DNA of 64,000 nucleotides. Source: UBA2357 sp046295975. Its GTDB lineage: Bacteria; Pseudomonadota; Gammaproteobacteria; Burkholderiales; Rhodocyclaceae. The position numbers and the translations under genes were made by a program. Shown in pieces: positions 55,967-64,000 of the stretch (positions are counted from its first letter, which is position 1; every line of letters starts with the position of its first letter). A model generated the notes under the pieces. It was given only the letters and a program-made list of their open reading frames with translations. It searched no databases and had not been told where the DNA came from. The stretch lies in contig JBKBMG010000027.1 in NCBI GenBank assembly GCA_046295975.1, positions 1-64,000 on the forward strand, given 5' to 3'.

Positions 55967-58459
55967 TCAGGCCAGCGCACGCAGGCTCGCCAGCGGCGGA
56001 CGTGCCAGCAGGCCGCGCGTCCCCAGCCAACCGCCGGCCACCACCCCGGCCGCCCCAACAACAACAGCCAGCGCCAGCGGGGCGATCCCCGGCACATAGG
56101 CCATCTTGAAAACGAAATGCGCCAGCGCCCAACCGATGGCGCTGGCGCCCACGCCAGCGAGCACGCCGGCAACCGCGCCAAGCACCGCGAACTCCGCCAG
56201 CAAGGCATGCCGCACCTGGCTATTGCGCGCACCTAGCGTACGCAGCACGGCCAGTTCGTACTCGCGCTCGTCATGGGTGGACTGCAGCGCCGCATACAAC
56301 ACCACCAGCCCGGCGAGCACCGCGAAGCCAAACACGAACTGCACGATCAGGATCAGCTTGTCGGTCATCGCCTGCACCTGGGCAAGCACCGCCGCCACAT
56401 CGATCACCGACAGGTTGGGAAAGGCGTTCACCAGTTCGGCGGTGAAACGGTGATCGTCCGGCGGCAGGTGAAAACTGGTGATCAAGCTGGCCGGATCGTT
56501 TTCGAGCATGCCTTCGGCGGCGATGAAGAAGAAGTTCACCCGCATGGAGTCCCACTCCAGTTCGCGGATGCTGGTGATCGGCGCCTCGACCTCGCGACCG
56601 GACACATTGAAGCGCACGGTGTCACCGAGCTTGAGGTCGAAGGTGCGTGCCAGACCGATCTCCACCGAAAACTGGGGCGTGCGCTCGGCCGCATGCCAGC
56701 GCCCCGAACTGATCCGGTTGGCGTCGGGCAGGCGGCCACCGTAGCTGAGATTGAACTCGCGCTCGGCCAGTCGGCGGGTACGCGCATCTTCATAGGCGTC
56801 GGGGTCCACCGCCTCGCCGTTGATCGCCACCAGACGGCCACGGATCATCGGCAGGATCTCCGGTGCGTCGAAGCCCTGGGCGACGAAGAAGTCCCCCACC
56901 GCCTCGCGCTGGTCGGGCTGCATGTTGATGACGAAACGGTTGGGCGCATCCTCCGGCGTCATCTGCCGCCAGTTCTCCAGCAAATCGCCACGGATCAGCG
57001 TCAGCAACAGCAAGGCCGCCATTCCCAGGCCGAGCGCACTCGCCTGGATCACGCTGGCCCCCGTGCGCCGCCGCAGCGACGCCACCCCATAGCGCCAGCC
57101 CCCGCGAATGCCGCCGCGCTGTTTGAGCGCGCCCAGCGCGTGCAACACCCACCACGCGCCAAAGGCAAACACCCCCAGCGCCAGCGCGAAGCCCACGGCC
57201 ACCATCAGCCCCAGGCGAAAGTCCGCGGCAATCCAGAAGATCAGCCCGAACAAGGCCAACGCGCCTAGCCCCCAGGCGGCACCGCTGGCCGGCTCGACGC
57301 CGATCAGTTCGCGGCGCAGCACCCGCAGCGTCGACACCTTGCCCAAACGCAACAACTGCGGCAGCACAAAACCGACCAGCAGCGCGAGCCCTACCGCCAG
57401 CCCATGGGCAAGCGGCAACAGCGACGGCGTCGGCAGTTCCGCCGCCAGCACTTCCACCAGCACCAGCGACAAGCCCTGCTGCACACTCCAGCCCAGTGCC
57501 GTTCCGGCCAGGGCCGCGACCACACCGAACAACACGAATTCGCCGACGATGATGCGCATCACCTGCGCCTGACGTGCCCCCAGGCAACGCATGACGGCGC
57601 AGGCGTCGAGGTGGCGCTGCATGAATCGACGCGCCGACAGACCCACCGCAACCGCCGCGAGAATCACCGCCAGGAGCGCGGCCAGCCGCAGGAAGCGCTG
57701 CGCCTGGTCGAGTGCGTTGCGCACCTCGGGCCGGGCGTTCTCGATGGTTTCCACGGCCTGGCCGCGGTCCAGGTTCTGGCGCGCCCACCGCTCGAAGGCC
57801 TCGACGTCCTGCAACTCGCCGGCGACGTGCAAACGCCAGGTGGCCCGGCTGCCTTCCACCAGCAGACCGGTGGCAGGCAGATCGGCCTCGTTGAACATCG
57901 CTCGCGGCAGCAAACTGAAGAAATTCGCACCGCGGTCGGACTCGAAGGTCACCATCGCGCCCACGGTGAACTCGACCAGCCCTAGCCCGATCTTGTCTCC
58001 AACCGCCACCCCCAGCACCGCGAAAAGGCGCTCGTCCAGCCACACCTCGCCCGGCGAGGGCACCCGCCCGGCAGGCTCATCCGGCTGGTTGGGACCCGCC
58101 GCAATGCGCAACCCGCCGCGCAGTGGATACCCTTGCGACACCACCTTGACGCCGGCCAGTTGCGCATCCTCCTCGGTGCTCACCATGCTGGTGAACAACA
58201 CCGTATCGGCGGTGTCCAGCCCCCGTCCGCGCGCCTCGTCATAGACGCGGCCATCCCACGGACGATCGGCGCGCAGCAGCAGATCGCCGCCGAGCAACTG
58301 GTTGGCCTCGCGATCCAGCCCGCGTGACACGCGGTCGGCAAGAAAGCCGACGCTGGTAAGGCTGGCTACCGCGATCACGATCGCCAGTCCCAGGAGGTGA
58401 AGTTCGCCCGCGCGAAGGTCGCGGAGCATCATGCGGAATGCGAGTGTGAGCGTTTTCAT
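55967..58459 (-). CDS. FtsX-type ABC transporter permease (YbbP-like)
   Basis: An 830-residue inner-membrane protein with two FtsX permease modules. MKTLTLAFRMMLRDLRAGELHLLGLAIVIAVASLTSVGFL gives the first membrane segment (about 20-42), then a large periplasmic MacB-like domain (to about 235), three clustered helices near 255-370, two more near 395-440, a second periplasmic region, and final helices near 700-825. No ATPase (YbbA) or YbbO-type partner is adjacent: the neighbours are an Lrp gene and an M20 hydrolase. The related E. coli YbbAP system is uncharacterised for substrate; lipid or peptide release is plausible. The ATPase may be encoded elsewhere. Confidence 0.85.
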   Translation of the reverse strand: MKTLTLAFRMMLRDLRAGELHLLGLAIVIAVASLTSVGFLADRVSRGLDREANQLLGGDLLLRADRPWDGRVYDEARGRGLDTADTVLFTSMVSTEEDAQLAGVKVVSQGYPLRGGLRIAAGPNQPDEPAGRVPSPGEVWLDERLFAVLGVAVGDKIGLGLVEFTVGAMVTFESDRGANFFSLLPRAMFNEADLPATGLLVEGSRATWRLHVAGELQDVEAFERWARQNLDRGQAVETIENARPEVRNALDQAQRFLRLAALLAVILAAVAVGLSARRFMQRHLDACAVMRCLGARQAQVMRIIVGEFVLFGVVAALAGTALGWSVQQGLSLVLVEVLAAELPTPSLLPLAHGLAVGLALLVGFVLPQLLRLGKVSTLRVLRRELIGVEPASGAAWGLGALALFGLIFWIAADFRLGLMVAVGFALALGVFAFGAWWVLHALGALKQRGGIRGGWRYGVASLRRRTGASVIQASALGLGMAALLLLTLIRGDLLENWRQMTPEDAPNRFVINMQPDQREAVGDFFVAQGFDAPEILPMIRGRLVAINGEAVDPDAYEDARTRRLAEREFNLSYGGRLPDANRISSGRWHAAERTPQFSVEIGLARTFDLKLGDTVRFNVSGREVEAPITSIRELEWDSMRVNFFFIAAEGMLENDPASLITSFHLPPDDHRFTAELVNAFPNLSVIDVAAVLAQVQAMTDKLILIVQFVFGFAVLAGLVVLYAALQSTHDEREYELAVLRTLGARNSQVRHALLAEFAVLGAVAGVLAGVGASAIGWALAHFVFKMAYVPGIAPLALAVVVGAAGVVAGGWLGTRGLLARPPLASLRALA

Positions 58460-58546
58460 GCGCGAGTGGACGCCGCCCGGCGTCAGGGGTTCAGTTCAGA
58501 AGCGTCGATAGGCGCCGCCGTCATCGCATGCCGACGCTCGACCGAC

Positions 58547-58607
58547 GTCGATGTCGATGTCGATGTCGGATGTTGGAAACGGATGCCGGAAACCGATGTC
58601 GGAAATG
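58547..58607. repeat. GTCGAT hexamer run and three 13-bp tandem repeats
   Basis: Three GTCGAT units (58547-58564) and a partial fourth are followed by three 13-base copies of GATG(T/C)(T/C)GGAAA(C/T)N at 58569-58607. The whole array lies between the M20 gene stop (58613) and the permease start (58459). It may be variable in length between strains. Confidence 0.75.
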
Positions 58608-58612
58608 GCCAC

Positions 58613-59791
58613 TCAGGCGGCCGCCCCCAGGACACGGTGCACCAGACCGACCCAGTATGCGGCACCGAGCGGGAGGATGTCGTCGTTGAAGTCATAGCGC
58701 GGGTTGTGCAGCATGCAGCCGCCCTCGCCCGCGCCGTTGCCTATCCATACATAACAGCCCGGCTTCTGCTGCAGGAAGAAGGCGAAATCCTCCGCCCCCA
58801 TGCTGGGCCGCATGTCGCGCACCACCTGCTCGGGCCCCACCAGTGTGCCGGCAACCTCGGCACACAGCGCCGCCTCGGCGGCGGTGTTGACCGTCGGCGG
58901 ATAGCCACGGCGGTACTCGAAGCTGACCTCCACGCCAAAGGCCGCCGCAATACCGGCGCACAGCTCGCGCAGGCGCTGCTCGACGCGCATCTGCACCGCC
59001 GTGCTGAAGGCCCTGACCGTGCCTGCCAGCCGCGCCCGGTCGGGAATCACGTTGTAGGCCTCGCCGGCATTGAACATGGTGGTCGAAACCACGGCCGCAT
59101 CGAGCGGATCCAGGCTGCGGCTGGTGATGGTCTGGATGGCCTGCACCAGGGCCGCGGCGGCGACCACCGGATCGGTGCCCAGATGGGGCATCGCGGCATG
59201 GGCGCCATGCCCCAGCACCTCGATGTCGAAGCGGTCGGCGCTGGCCATTGCCGGACCGGTGTGCACCGCGAAACGCCCCGGTTCCAGCCCCGGCCAATTG
59301 TGCATGCCGAAGATGGACTCCATCGGAAAACGCTCGAACAAGCCGTCCTCCATCATCGCCCGCGCGCCGGCCTCGCCCTCCTCGGCGGGCTGGAACACCA
59401 GGTACACGGTGCCGTCGAAATCGCGCCGTTCGGCCAGAACCTGGGCCGCGCCGAGCAGCATGGTGGTGTGGCCGTCGTGGCCGCAGGCATGCATCCGCCC
59501 CGCATGGCGAGAGTGATGCTCGAAGTCGTTGCGTTCCTGCATCGGCAACGCGTCCATGTCGGCGCGCAGGCCGATCGCCCGCAGGCTCTTGCCCTTGCCT
59601 CTCACCACCCCGACCACGCCGGTGCGGCCGATGCCGCAATGCACCTCCAGCCCCAGTGCGGCCAGATGACTGGCCACCAGTTCGGCAGTGCGGTGTTCCT
59701 CGAAAGCCAGTTCCGGATGGGCGTGAATGTCACGGCGTATGCCGGTCAGCGCCGCTTTGCGCGCCGATAGCGCATGGAGTGCGTCGTTCAT
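58613..59791 (-). CDS. M20 family amidohydrolase (hippurate hydrolase-like)
   Basis: A 392-residue metallopeptidase-like hydrolase of the M20D group. Metal ligands are visible in GRMHACGHDGHTTMLLGAA (CGHDGH near residue 105), FQPAEEGEAGA (catalytic Glu near 140) and the second site in FGMHNWPG and the C-terminal MGAEDFAFF. The dimerisation lid spans about 185-300. It cleaves N-acyl amino acids or hippurate-like amides; the substrate is not fixed by sequence. ATG at 59791 begins the conserved NDALHALSARKAAL; the frame is open upstream without similarity. Signal peptide absent, so cytosolic. Nitrogen-related neighbours fit amide scavenging. Confidence 0.88.
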   Translation of the reverse strand: MNDALHALSARKAALTGIRRDIHAHPELAFEEHRTAELVASHLAALGLEVHCGIGRTGVVGVVRGKGKSLRAIGLRADMDALPMQERNDFEHHSRHAGRMHACGHDGHTTMLLGAAQVLAERRDFDGTVYLVFQPAEEGEAGARAMMEDGLFERFPMESIFGMHNWPGLEPGRFAVHTGPAMASADRFDIEVLGHGAHAAMPHLGTDPVVAAAALVQAIQTITSRSLDPLDAAVVSTTMFNAGEAYNVIPDRARLAGTVRAFSTAVQMRVEQRLRELCAGIAAAFGVEVSFEYRRGYPPTVNTAAEAALCAEVAGTLVGPEQVVRDMRPSMGAEDFAFFLQQKPGCYVWIGNGAGEGGCMLHNPRYDFNDDILPLGAAYWVGLVHRVLGAAA

Positions 59792-60163
59792 GTTCTGGAG
59801 TCTCTGCTGAAGAAGTACGCCTGTCGGAAGACCAGTTGCGCCGACGGACGTTCCGGGGGGTTGCGGCCGGTTCCGCGGCTGGTACCTCGGATCAACCGCG
59901 CCATGCGCGGTCACCGGGCGACACGCCATGGCGACAGTGTATCGGTGAAGCCATGGAAGGTCGAACGGTGCGCGGCTGGCCCGGTCGGACGCCACATGGG
60001 TGCGCCATGCGGCCAGTCATGCCCCGAAATCGGGCATAACCGGCCCGTCGACCAGGGGTGGCCGCTACCGCCTCAGCCCATCGCGAAGGCATGCAACAAT
60101 CGGCGCATACTCTGGCGCGGGATTTGCTGGCCGTACCGGAAACCACACCCCCGGGGGAAAGAG
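59792..60163. other. divergent intergenic region upstream of the transglutaminase cluster
   Basis: About 370 bases between the divergent M20 and transglutaminase/DUF2126 genes. It must contain both promoters, but no clear hexamer pair, operator or small gene could be supported. GGGGGAAAGAG directly precedes the 60164 ATG and serves as its ribosome site. Confidence 0.5.
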
Positions 60164-63100
60164 ATGTCGATTCACGTCGCGCTACACCACCTTACCCGCT
60201 ACACCTACGACCGACCGATCCACCTCGGCCCCCAGGTGGTGCGCCTGCGCCCGGCGCCGCACAGCCGCACCCGCATCCTCAGCTATTCGCTCAAGGTGCT
60301 GCCGCAGCAGCACTTCATCAACTGGCAGCAAGACCCCCAGTCCAACTATCTTGCACGGCTCGCCTTCCCCGAGCGCACCACCGAGTTCTGCGTCGAGATC
60401 GACCTGGTCGCCGAGATGGCGGTCATCAACCCCTTCGACTTCTTTCTCGAACCCTATGCGGAGCATTTCCCGTTCGAATACGAAGGGTGGCAACGCGACG
60501 AACTCGCGCCCTACTTCAAGAAGCTACCGCTCACCGAGCGTTTTGCTGCCTACCTCGCCCGCATCGATCGGAGCGAGAAGCGCAGCGTGGATTTCCTGGT
60601 CGGGCTCAACTACGAGTTGTTCAAGCACATCGACTACCTGATCCGCCTCGAGCCCGGCGTGCAGGCCCCGGAGGAAACGCTGGAGAAGCGCTCCGGCTCG
60701 TGCCGCGACTCAGCCTGGTTGCTGGTGCAGTTGCTGCGCCACCTGGGACTGGCGGCACGCTTCGTGTCGGGCTATCTCATCCAGCTCAAGGCCGACGTGA
60801 AGTCATTGGACGGTCCGTCCGGCCCCGAAGCCGACTTCACCGACCTGCATGCCTGGTGCGAGGTTTACCTTCCGGGCGCGGGCTGGATCGGCCTGGACCC
60901 GACCTCCGGTCTGTTCGCTGGCGAAGGCCATATCCCACTCGCCTGCTCGCCCGACCCCTTTTCCGCCGCGCCGGTGTCCGGCCGGTTGGACAAATGCGAA
61001 GTGAGCTTCGAGCATGAGATGTCGGTTAGCCGCATCTGGGAAGCGCCGCGTGTCACCAAGCCCTATACCGATGCCCAGTGGCACGAGATCGAATCCCTGG
61101 GCCACGACATCGACCGCCGCCTGGCGGCGATGGACGTGCGACTGACCCAGGGCGGCGAGCCCACTTTCGTCGCCGTGGACGACCCCGATGGTACCGAATG
61201 GAACACCGACGCCCTCGGCCCGACCAAGAAGCACTTGTCCGCCGACCTCTACCATCGCCTGCGCGACAAGTACGGCCCCCACAGCCTGGTACATTTCGGC
61301 CAGGGCAAATGGTACCCCGGCGAACAGCTGCCGCGCTGGTCGCTCAACTGCTTCTGGCGCAAGGACGGCGAACCGATCTGGAGCCGCCCCGAGCTGATCG
61401 CCGACGAAGCTCGCCCCGGTTCGGCCGACGCAGCCGTGGCGGACCGCTTCCTGCGCGATCTCGCCGACCGCCTGGGGCTGGACGCGCAACACATCTTCCC
61501 CGCCTACGAAGACGTCTTCTACTACCTGTGGCGCGAACGCCGCCTGCCTGCCAACGTCGATCCCCTGGACGCCCGCCTGGACGATCCGATGGAGCGCGAA
61601 CGTCTGATGCGGGTGTTTACCCAGGGGTTGTCGGACGTGGTCGGCCATGTGCTGCCGATCGGCCGCAACCCGCACAGCGGGGCATGGCAGACCGGGTCTT
61701 GGTTTCTGCGTGCGGAGCGCTGCTACCTCGTTCCCGGCGATTCGCCGATGGGCTACCGCCTGCCGCTGGATTCCCTGCCATGGGTGAGCAAGAGCGATTA
61801 CCCCTGGGTGCATCAACCCGACCCCTTCGAGCAGTTCCGGCCGCTGCCCTCGCATACCGCAATCCGTCAGCAGTTCGGTCCGGGCGGCGCGCCCCAAAGC
61901 CGGGCGGCCGCGCGCACCAACGGTCCGGCCCACCGTTTCGGCAAGCGGGGCTACGCCGACGCCGCAGCGGGCGATGCGCCAACCGCCGACGCCCAGGGCA
62001 AGGTCGTGCCGCTGCGCGCTCCGGAGTCCAAGGAATCCGCCGCCTGGATCACGCGTACCGCAATATGTGCGCAGGCGCGCGAGGGCGTGCTGTATCTGTT
62101 CATGCCTCCCACGGAAAACCTGGAGGACTATCTGGAGATCGTTGCCGCGGTCGAAGCCACCGCCGCCGCGCTCGACCAACCGGTGATGTTCGAAGGTTAT
62201 GAACCGCCGCGCGATCCCCGTCTGACGCACTTCCGCATCACGCCCGACCCCGGCGTGGTCGAAGTGAACATCCATCCGGCGGCGGACTGGGACGAGCTGG
62301 TCGACCAGACCACGCATTTGTACGAGGCCGCTCACGAGTCGCGTCTGACTTCCGAGAAGTTCATGGTCGATGGACGCCACTCCGGCACCGGTGGCGGCAA
62401 CCATTTCGTGCTCGGTGGCGCCAGCCCGGCCGACTCCCCGTTCCTGCGCCGCCCCGACCTGCTGCGCAGCCTGGTGAGCTACTGGCACAACCACCCCAGC
62501 CTGTCCTATCTGTTCTCCGGCATGTTCATCGGCCCCACCTCGCAGGCGCCGCGCATCGACGAGGCGCGCGACGACACGGTGCACGAGATCGAGATCGCCT
62601 TCCGCGAAGTCGATCGGCTGCGCACCCATCTCAGCGACGGCTGCCCGCCGTGGCTGGTGGACCGGCTGTTCCGCAACCTGCTCGTCGACGTCACCGGCAA
62701 TACCCATCGCGCCGAATTCTGCATAGACAAACTGTATTCCCCCGACGGCCCGGCCGGCCGCCTGGGGCTGCTCGAGCTGCGCGCCTTCGAAATGCCGCCG
62801 CACGCACGCATGAGCCTCACCCAGCAATTGCTGCTGCGCGCCCTGGTGGCACGTTTCTGGGACAACCCGTACGCTCCGCCGCGGCTCACCCGCTGGGGCA
62901 CTGAGCTGCACGACCGCTTCCTGCTGCCGCACTTTGTATGGCAGGACTTCGAGGACATCGTCGCCGAACTGCAGGCCGCCGGCTACCCGATCAAGGCGGA
63001 GTGGTTCGCGCCGCACCTGGAGTTCCGCTTTCCGAAGTATGGCGATTACACCGTCAAGGGCATGGAGCTCGAACTGCGCGCGGCGCTGGAACCCTGGCAC

Positions 63101-63568
63101 GTAATGGGCGAAGAAGGCGCGCCCGGCGGCACCGCGCGCTACGTCGATTCATCCCTGGAGCGGGTTCAGGTCAGGGTCCGCGGCGTCGCCCCCGATCGCT
63201 ACCGCGTCACCTGCAACGGTGTGCCGGTGCCGCTTCAGCCCACCGGCACACAGGGCGAGTTCGTCGCCGGCGTGCGCTACCGCGCCTGGCAGCCGTCATC
63301 CTGCCTCCACCCCACCATCGGGGTGCACGGCCCGCTGGTGTTCGATCTGGTCGACACCTGGATGAACAAAAGCCTGGGCGGTTGCCAGTACCATGTCGCG
63401 CATCCGGGTGGGCGCAGCTTCGAAACCCGCCCGGTAAACGCTTTCGAGGCCGAAAGCCGACGGCTGGCGCGCTACTTCCGCATCGGCCACACACCGGGAC
63501 GCATGGTCATCGGGGAACCCCGCATTAACCGTGAATTCCCATTTACGCTAGACTTGCGCCACTACTGA
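60164..63568 (+). CDS. transglutaminase-like protein with DUF2126
   Basis: A 1134-residue protein. Residues 1-100 match the bacterial transglutaminase N-terminal beta domain (HHLTRYTYDRPIHLGPQVVRL), 140-260 the transglutaminase core with C180 in RSGSCRDSAWLL, H229 in TDLHAWCEVYLPG and D245 in LDPTSGL. From about 300 the DUF2126 domain fills the rest (LTQGGEPTFVAVDD, HPAADWDELVDQT, FLRRPDLLRSLVSYW). No signal peptide. A long low-conservation linker lies near 575-620. This protein, an alpha-E protein and a circularly permuted ATP-grasp form a widespread cluster with proposed peptide-bond or amide-forming chemistry; the ATP-grasp follows here after 38 bp. Function is not established. Confidence 0.88.
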   Translation: MSIHVALHHLTRYTYDRPIHLGPQVVRLRPAPHSRTRILSYSLKVLPQQHFINWQQDPQSNYLARLAFPERTTEFCVEIDLVAEMAVINPFDFFLEPYAEHFPFEYEGWQRDELAPYFKKLPLTERFAAYLARIDRSEKRSVDFLVGLNYELFKHIDYLIRLEPGVQAPEETLEKRSGSCRDSAWLLVQLLRHLGLAARFVSGYLIQLKADVKSLDGPSGPEADFTDLHAWCEVYLPGAGWIGLDPTSGLFAGEGHIPLACSPDPFSAAPVSGRLDKCEVSFEHEMSVSRIWEAPRVTKPYTDAQWHEIESLGHDIDRRLAAMDVRLTQGGEPTFVAVDDPDGTEWNTDALGPTKKHLSADLYHRLRDKYGPHSLVHFGQGKWYPGEQLPRWSLNCFWRKDGEPIWSRPELIADEARPGSADAAVADRFLRDLADRLGLDAQHIFPAYEDVFYYLWRERRLPANVDPLDARLDDPMERERLMRVFTQGLSDVVGHVLPIGRNPHSGAWQTGSWFLRAERCYLVPGDSPMGYRLPLDSLPWVSKSDYPWVHQPDPFEQFRPLPSHTAIRQQFGPGGAPQSRAAARTNGPAHRFGKRGYADAAAGDAPTADAQGKVVPLRAPESKESAAWITRTAICAQAREGVLYLFMPPTENLEDYLEIVAAVEATAAALDQPVMFEGYEPPRDPRLTHFRITPDPGVVEVNIHPAADWDELVDQTTHLYEAAHESRLTSEKFMVDGRHSGTGGGNHFVLGGASPADSPFLRRPDLLRSLVSYWHNHPSLSYLFSGMFIGPTSQAPRIDEARDDTVHEIEIAFREVDRLRTHLSDGCPPWLVDRLFRNLLVDVTGNTHRAEFCIDKLYSPDGPAGRLGLLELRAFEMPPHARMSLTQQLLLRALVARFWDNPYAPPRLTRWGTELHDRFLLPHFVWQDFEDIVAELQAAGYPIKAEWFAPHLEFRFPKYGDYTVKGMELELRAALEPWHVMGEEGAPGGTARYVDSSLERVQVRVRGVAPDRYRVTCNGVPVPLQPTGTQGEFVAGVRYRAWQPSSCLHPTIGVHGPLVFDLVDTWMNKSLGGCQYHVAHPGGRSFETRPVNAFEAESRRLARYFRIGHTPGRMVIGEPRINREFPFTLDLRHY

Positions 63569-63606
63569 CCATCGAGGCCGCTCCACATTTCGGGGGGGGG
63601 TTCTGC

Positions 63607-64000
63607 ATGTCCGAAGGACTCATAGACCGTTACCCCTTCGTTGCCGAGCGCTACGACGAGATGCTCGCGGCAGCCGCCACCCCGCGAGCCCACTGGCGGG
63701 CGTTCGCCGAGCGGCTGAACGGCCTGCCGCCGGAATCACTGGCACGCCGCGCAGACTTCGTACGTGAAGCAGTCGAGGCCGATGGCGTCACCTACAGTCT
63801 GCACACCGATTCGGCCGGCACCAGCCGACCATGGGAGCTCGACATGCTCCCGCTGGTGGTCGAACACCAGGACTGGACGACGCTTGCCGCCGGCATGGTC
63901 CAGCGCGCTCGCCTGCTCGATGCGATGCTGGCCGACCTCTACGGCCCGCGCACGCTCCTGCGCGAAGGCCTGCTGCCGCCTGCGCTGGTTTTCGGCCAGC
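63607..64000 (+). CDS. circularly permuted type 2 ATP-grasp protein (partial)
   Basis: The first 131 codons of a gene cut by the window end. ATG TCC GAA at 63607 is followed by residues similar to the N-terminus of the circularly permuted ATP-grasp family (DUF404 type): YDEMLAAAATPRAHWRAFA near the start, then SRPWELDMLPLVVEHQDW and QRARLLDAMLADLYGPR. The family couples ATP to peptide or amide bonds. It sits 38 bp after the DUF2126 gene in the same direction; a run of nine G residues precedes its start. The catalytic part lies outside the window. Confidence 0.85.
   Translation, partial: MSEGLIDRYPFVAERYDEMLAAAATPRAHWRAFAERLNGLPPESLARRADFVREAVEADGVTYSLHTDSAGTSRPWELDMLPLVVEHQDWTTLAAGMVQRARLLDAMLADLYGPRTLLREGLLPPALVFGQ

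Noticed and set aside
58547..58607. CRISPR array
   Set aside because: Units are 6 and 13 bases long without spacers of regular length and no cas genes are near.

Overview
The window looks like a chromosomal segment of a high-GC betaproteobacterium close to the Thauera/Azoarcus group (Rhodocyclales). This rests on gene order (rpoE-rseA-rseB-rseC-degP-like-lepA-lepB-DUF4845-rnc-era-recO-pdxJ-acpS and yceD-rpmF-plsX-fabH-fabD-fabG-acpP-fabF), the GC-rich third codon positions and the family content. No 16S gene is present, so the genus is an inference.

Region 1 (1-4.5 kb) is the integrase-proximal end of an integrative element sitting in the 3' end of a tRNA-Gly(GCC) gene, an arrangement known from ICEclc-type elements. 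It holds an IS4-type transposase remnant, an XRE regulator divergent from a LysR-type ligand-binding domain that lacks its helix-turn-helix, and a 619-residue tyrosine recombinase with an unusual C-terminal extension. The other end lies outside the window.

Region 2 (4.7-19.4 kb, minus strand) is core housekeeping: the envelope-stress sigma factor RpoE with its RseA/RseB/RseC partners and a DegP-like protease, then translation and export (lepA, lepB), RNA processing (rnc, era), repair (recO, uvrC), cofactor and lipid steps (pdxJ, acpS, pgsA) and nagZ. Region 3 (19.5-31.3 kb) holds nadB and the fatty-acid operon, then maf, a methyltransferase paralogue, a Rieske protein, a HAD phosphatase and rluC. 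Region 4 (31.6-43.4 kb) has rne, a short assembly gap, a tyrosine phosphatase, uvrB, an aromatic/aspartate aminotransferase, two tRNA-Asn genes, a Lon-family protease with a degenerate ATP site, and moaA.

Region 5 (43.4-55.9 kb) is the most interesting. A membrane PAS-GGDEF-EAL protein is translationally coupled to a di-haem cytochrome c peroxidase behind a perfect FNR/ANR box. Then, after rmuC, comes an ammonium transporter fused to PAS-PAS-GGDEF-EAL, preceded by a sigma-54 promoter and two perfect NtrC-type palindromes. A very small soluble PAS chemoreceptor diverges from it, followed by arginase, ornithine cyclodeaminase and an Lrp-type regulator. Together these suggest nitrogen and oxygen status feeding into c-di-GMP turnover and possibly chemotaxis, next to an arginine-to-proline route that releases ammonium.

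Region 6 (55.9-64 kb) holds a large FtsX-type permease, an M20 amidohydrolase, and the start of the widespread but poorly understood transglutaminase/DUF2126 plus circularly permuted ATP-grasp cluster, cut by the window end.
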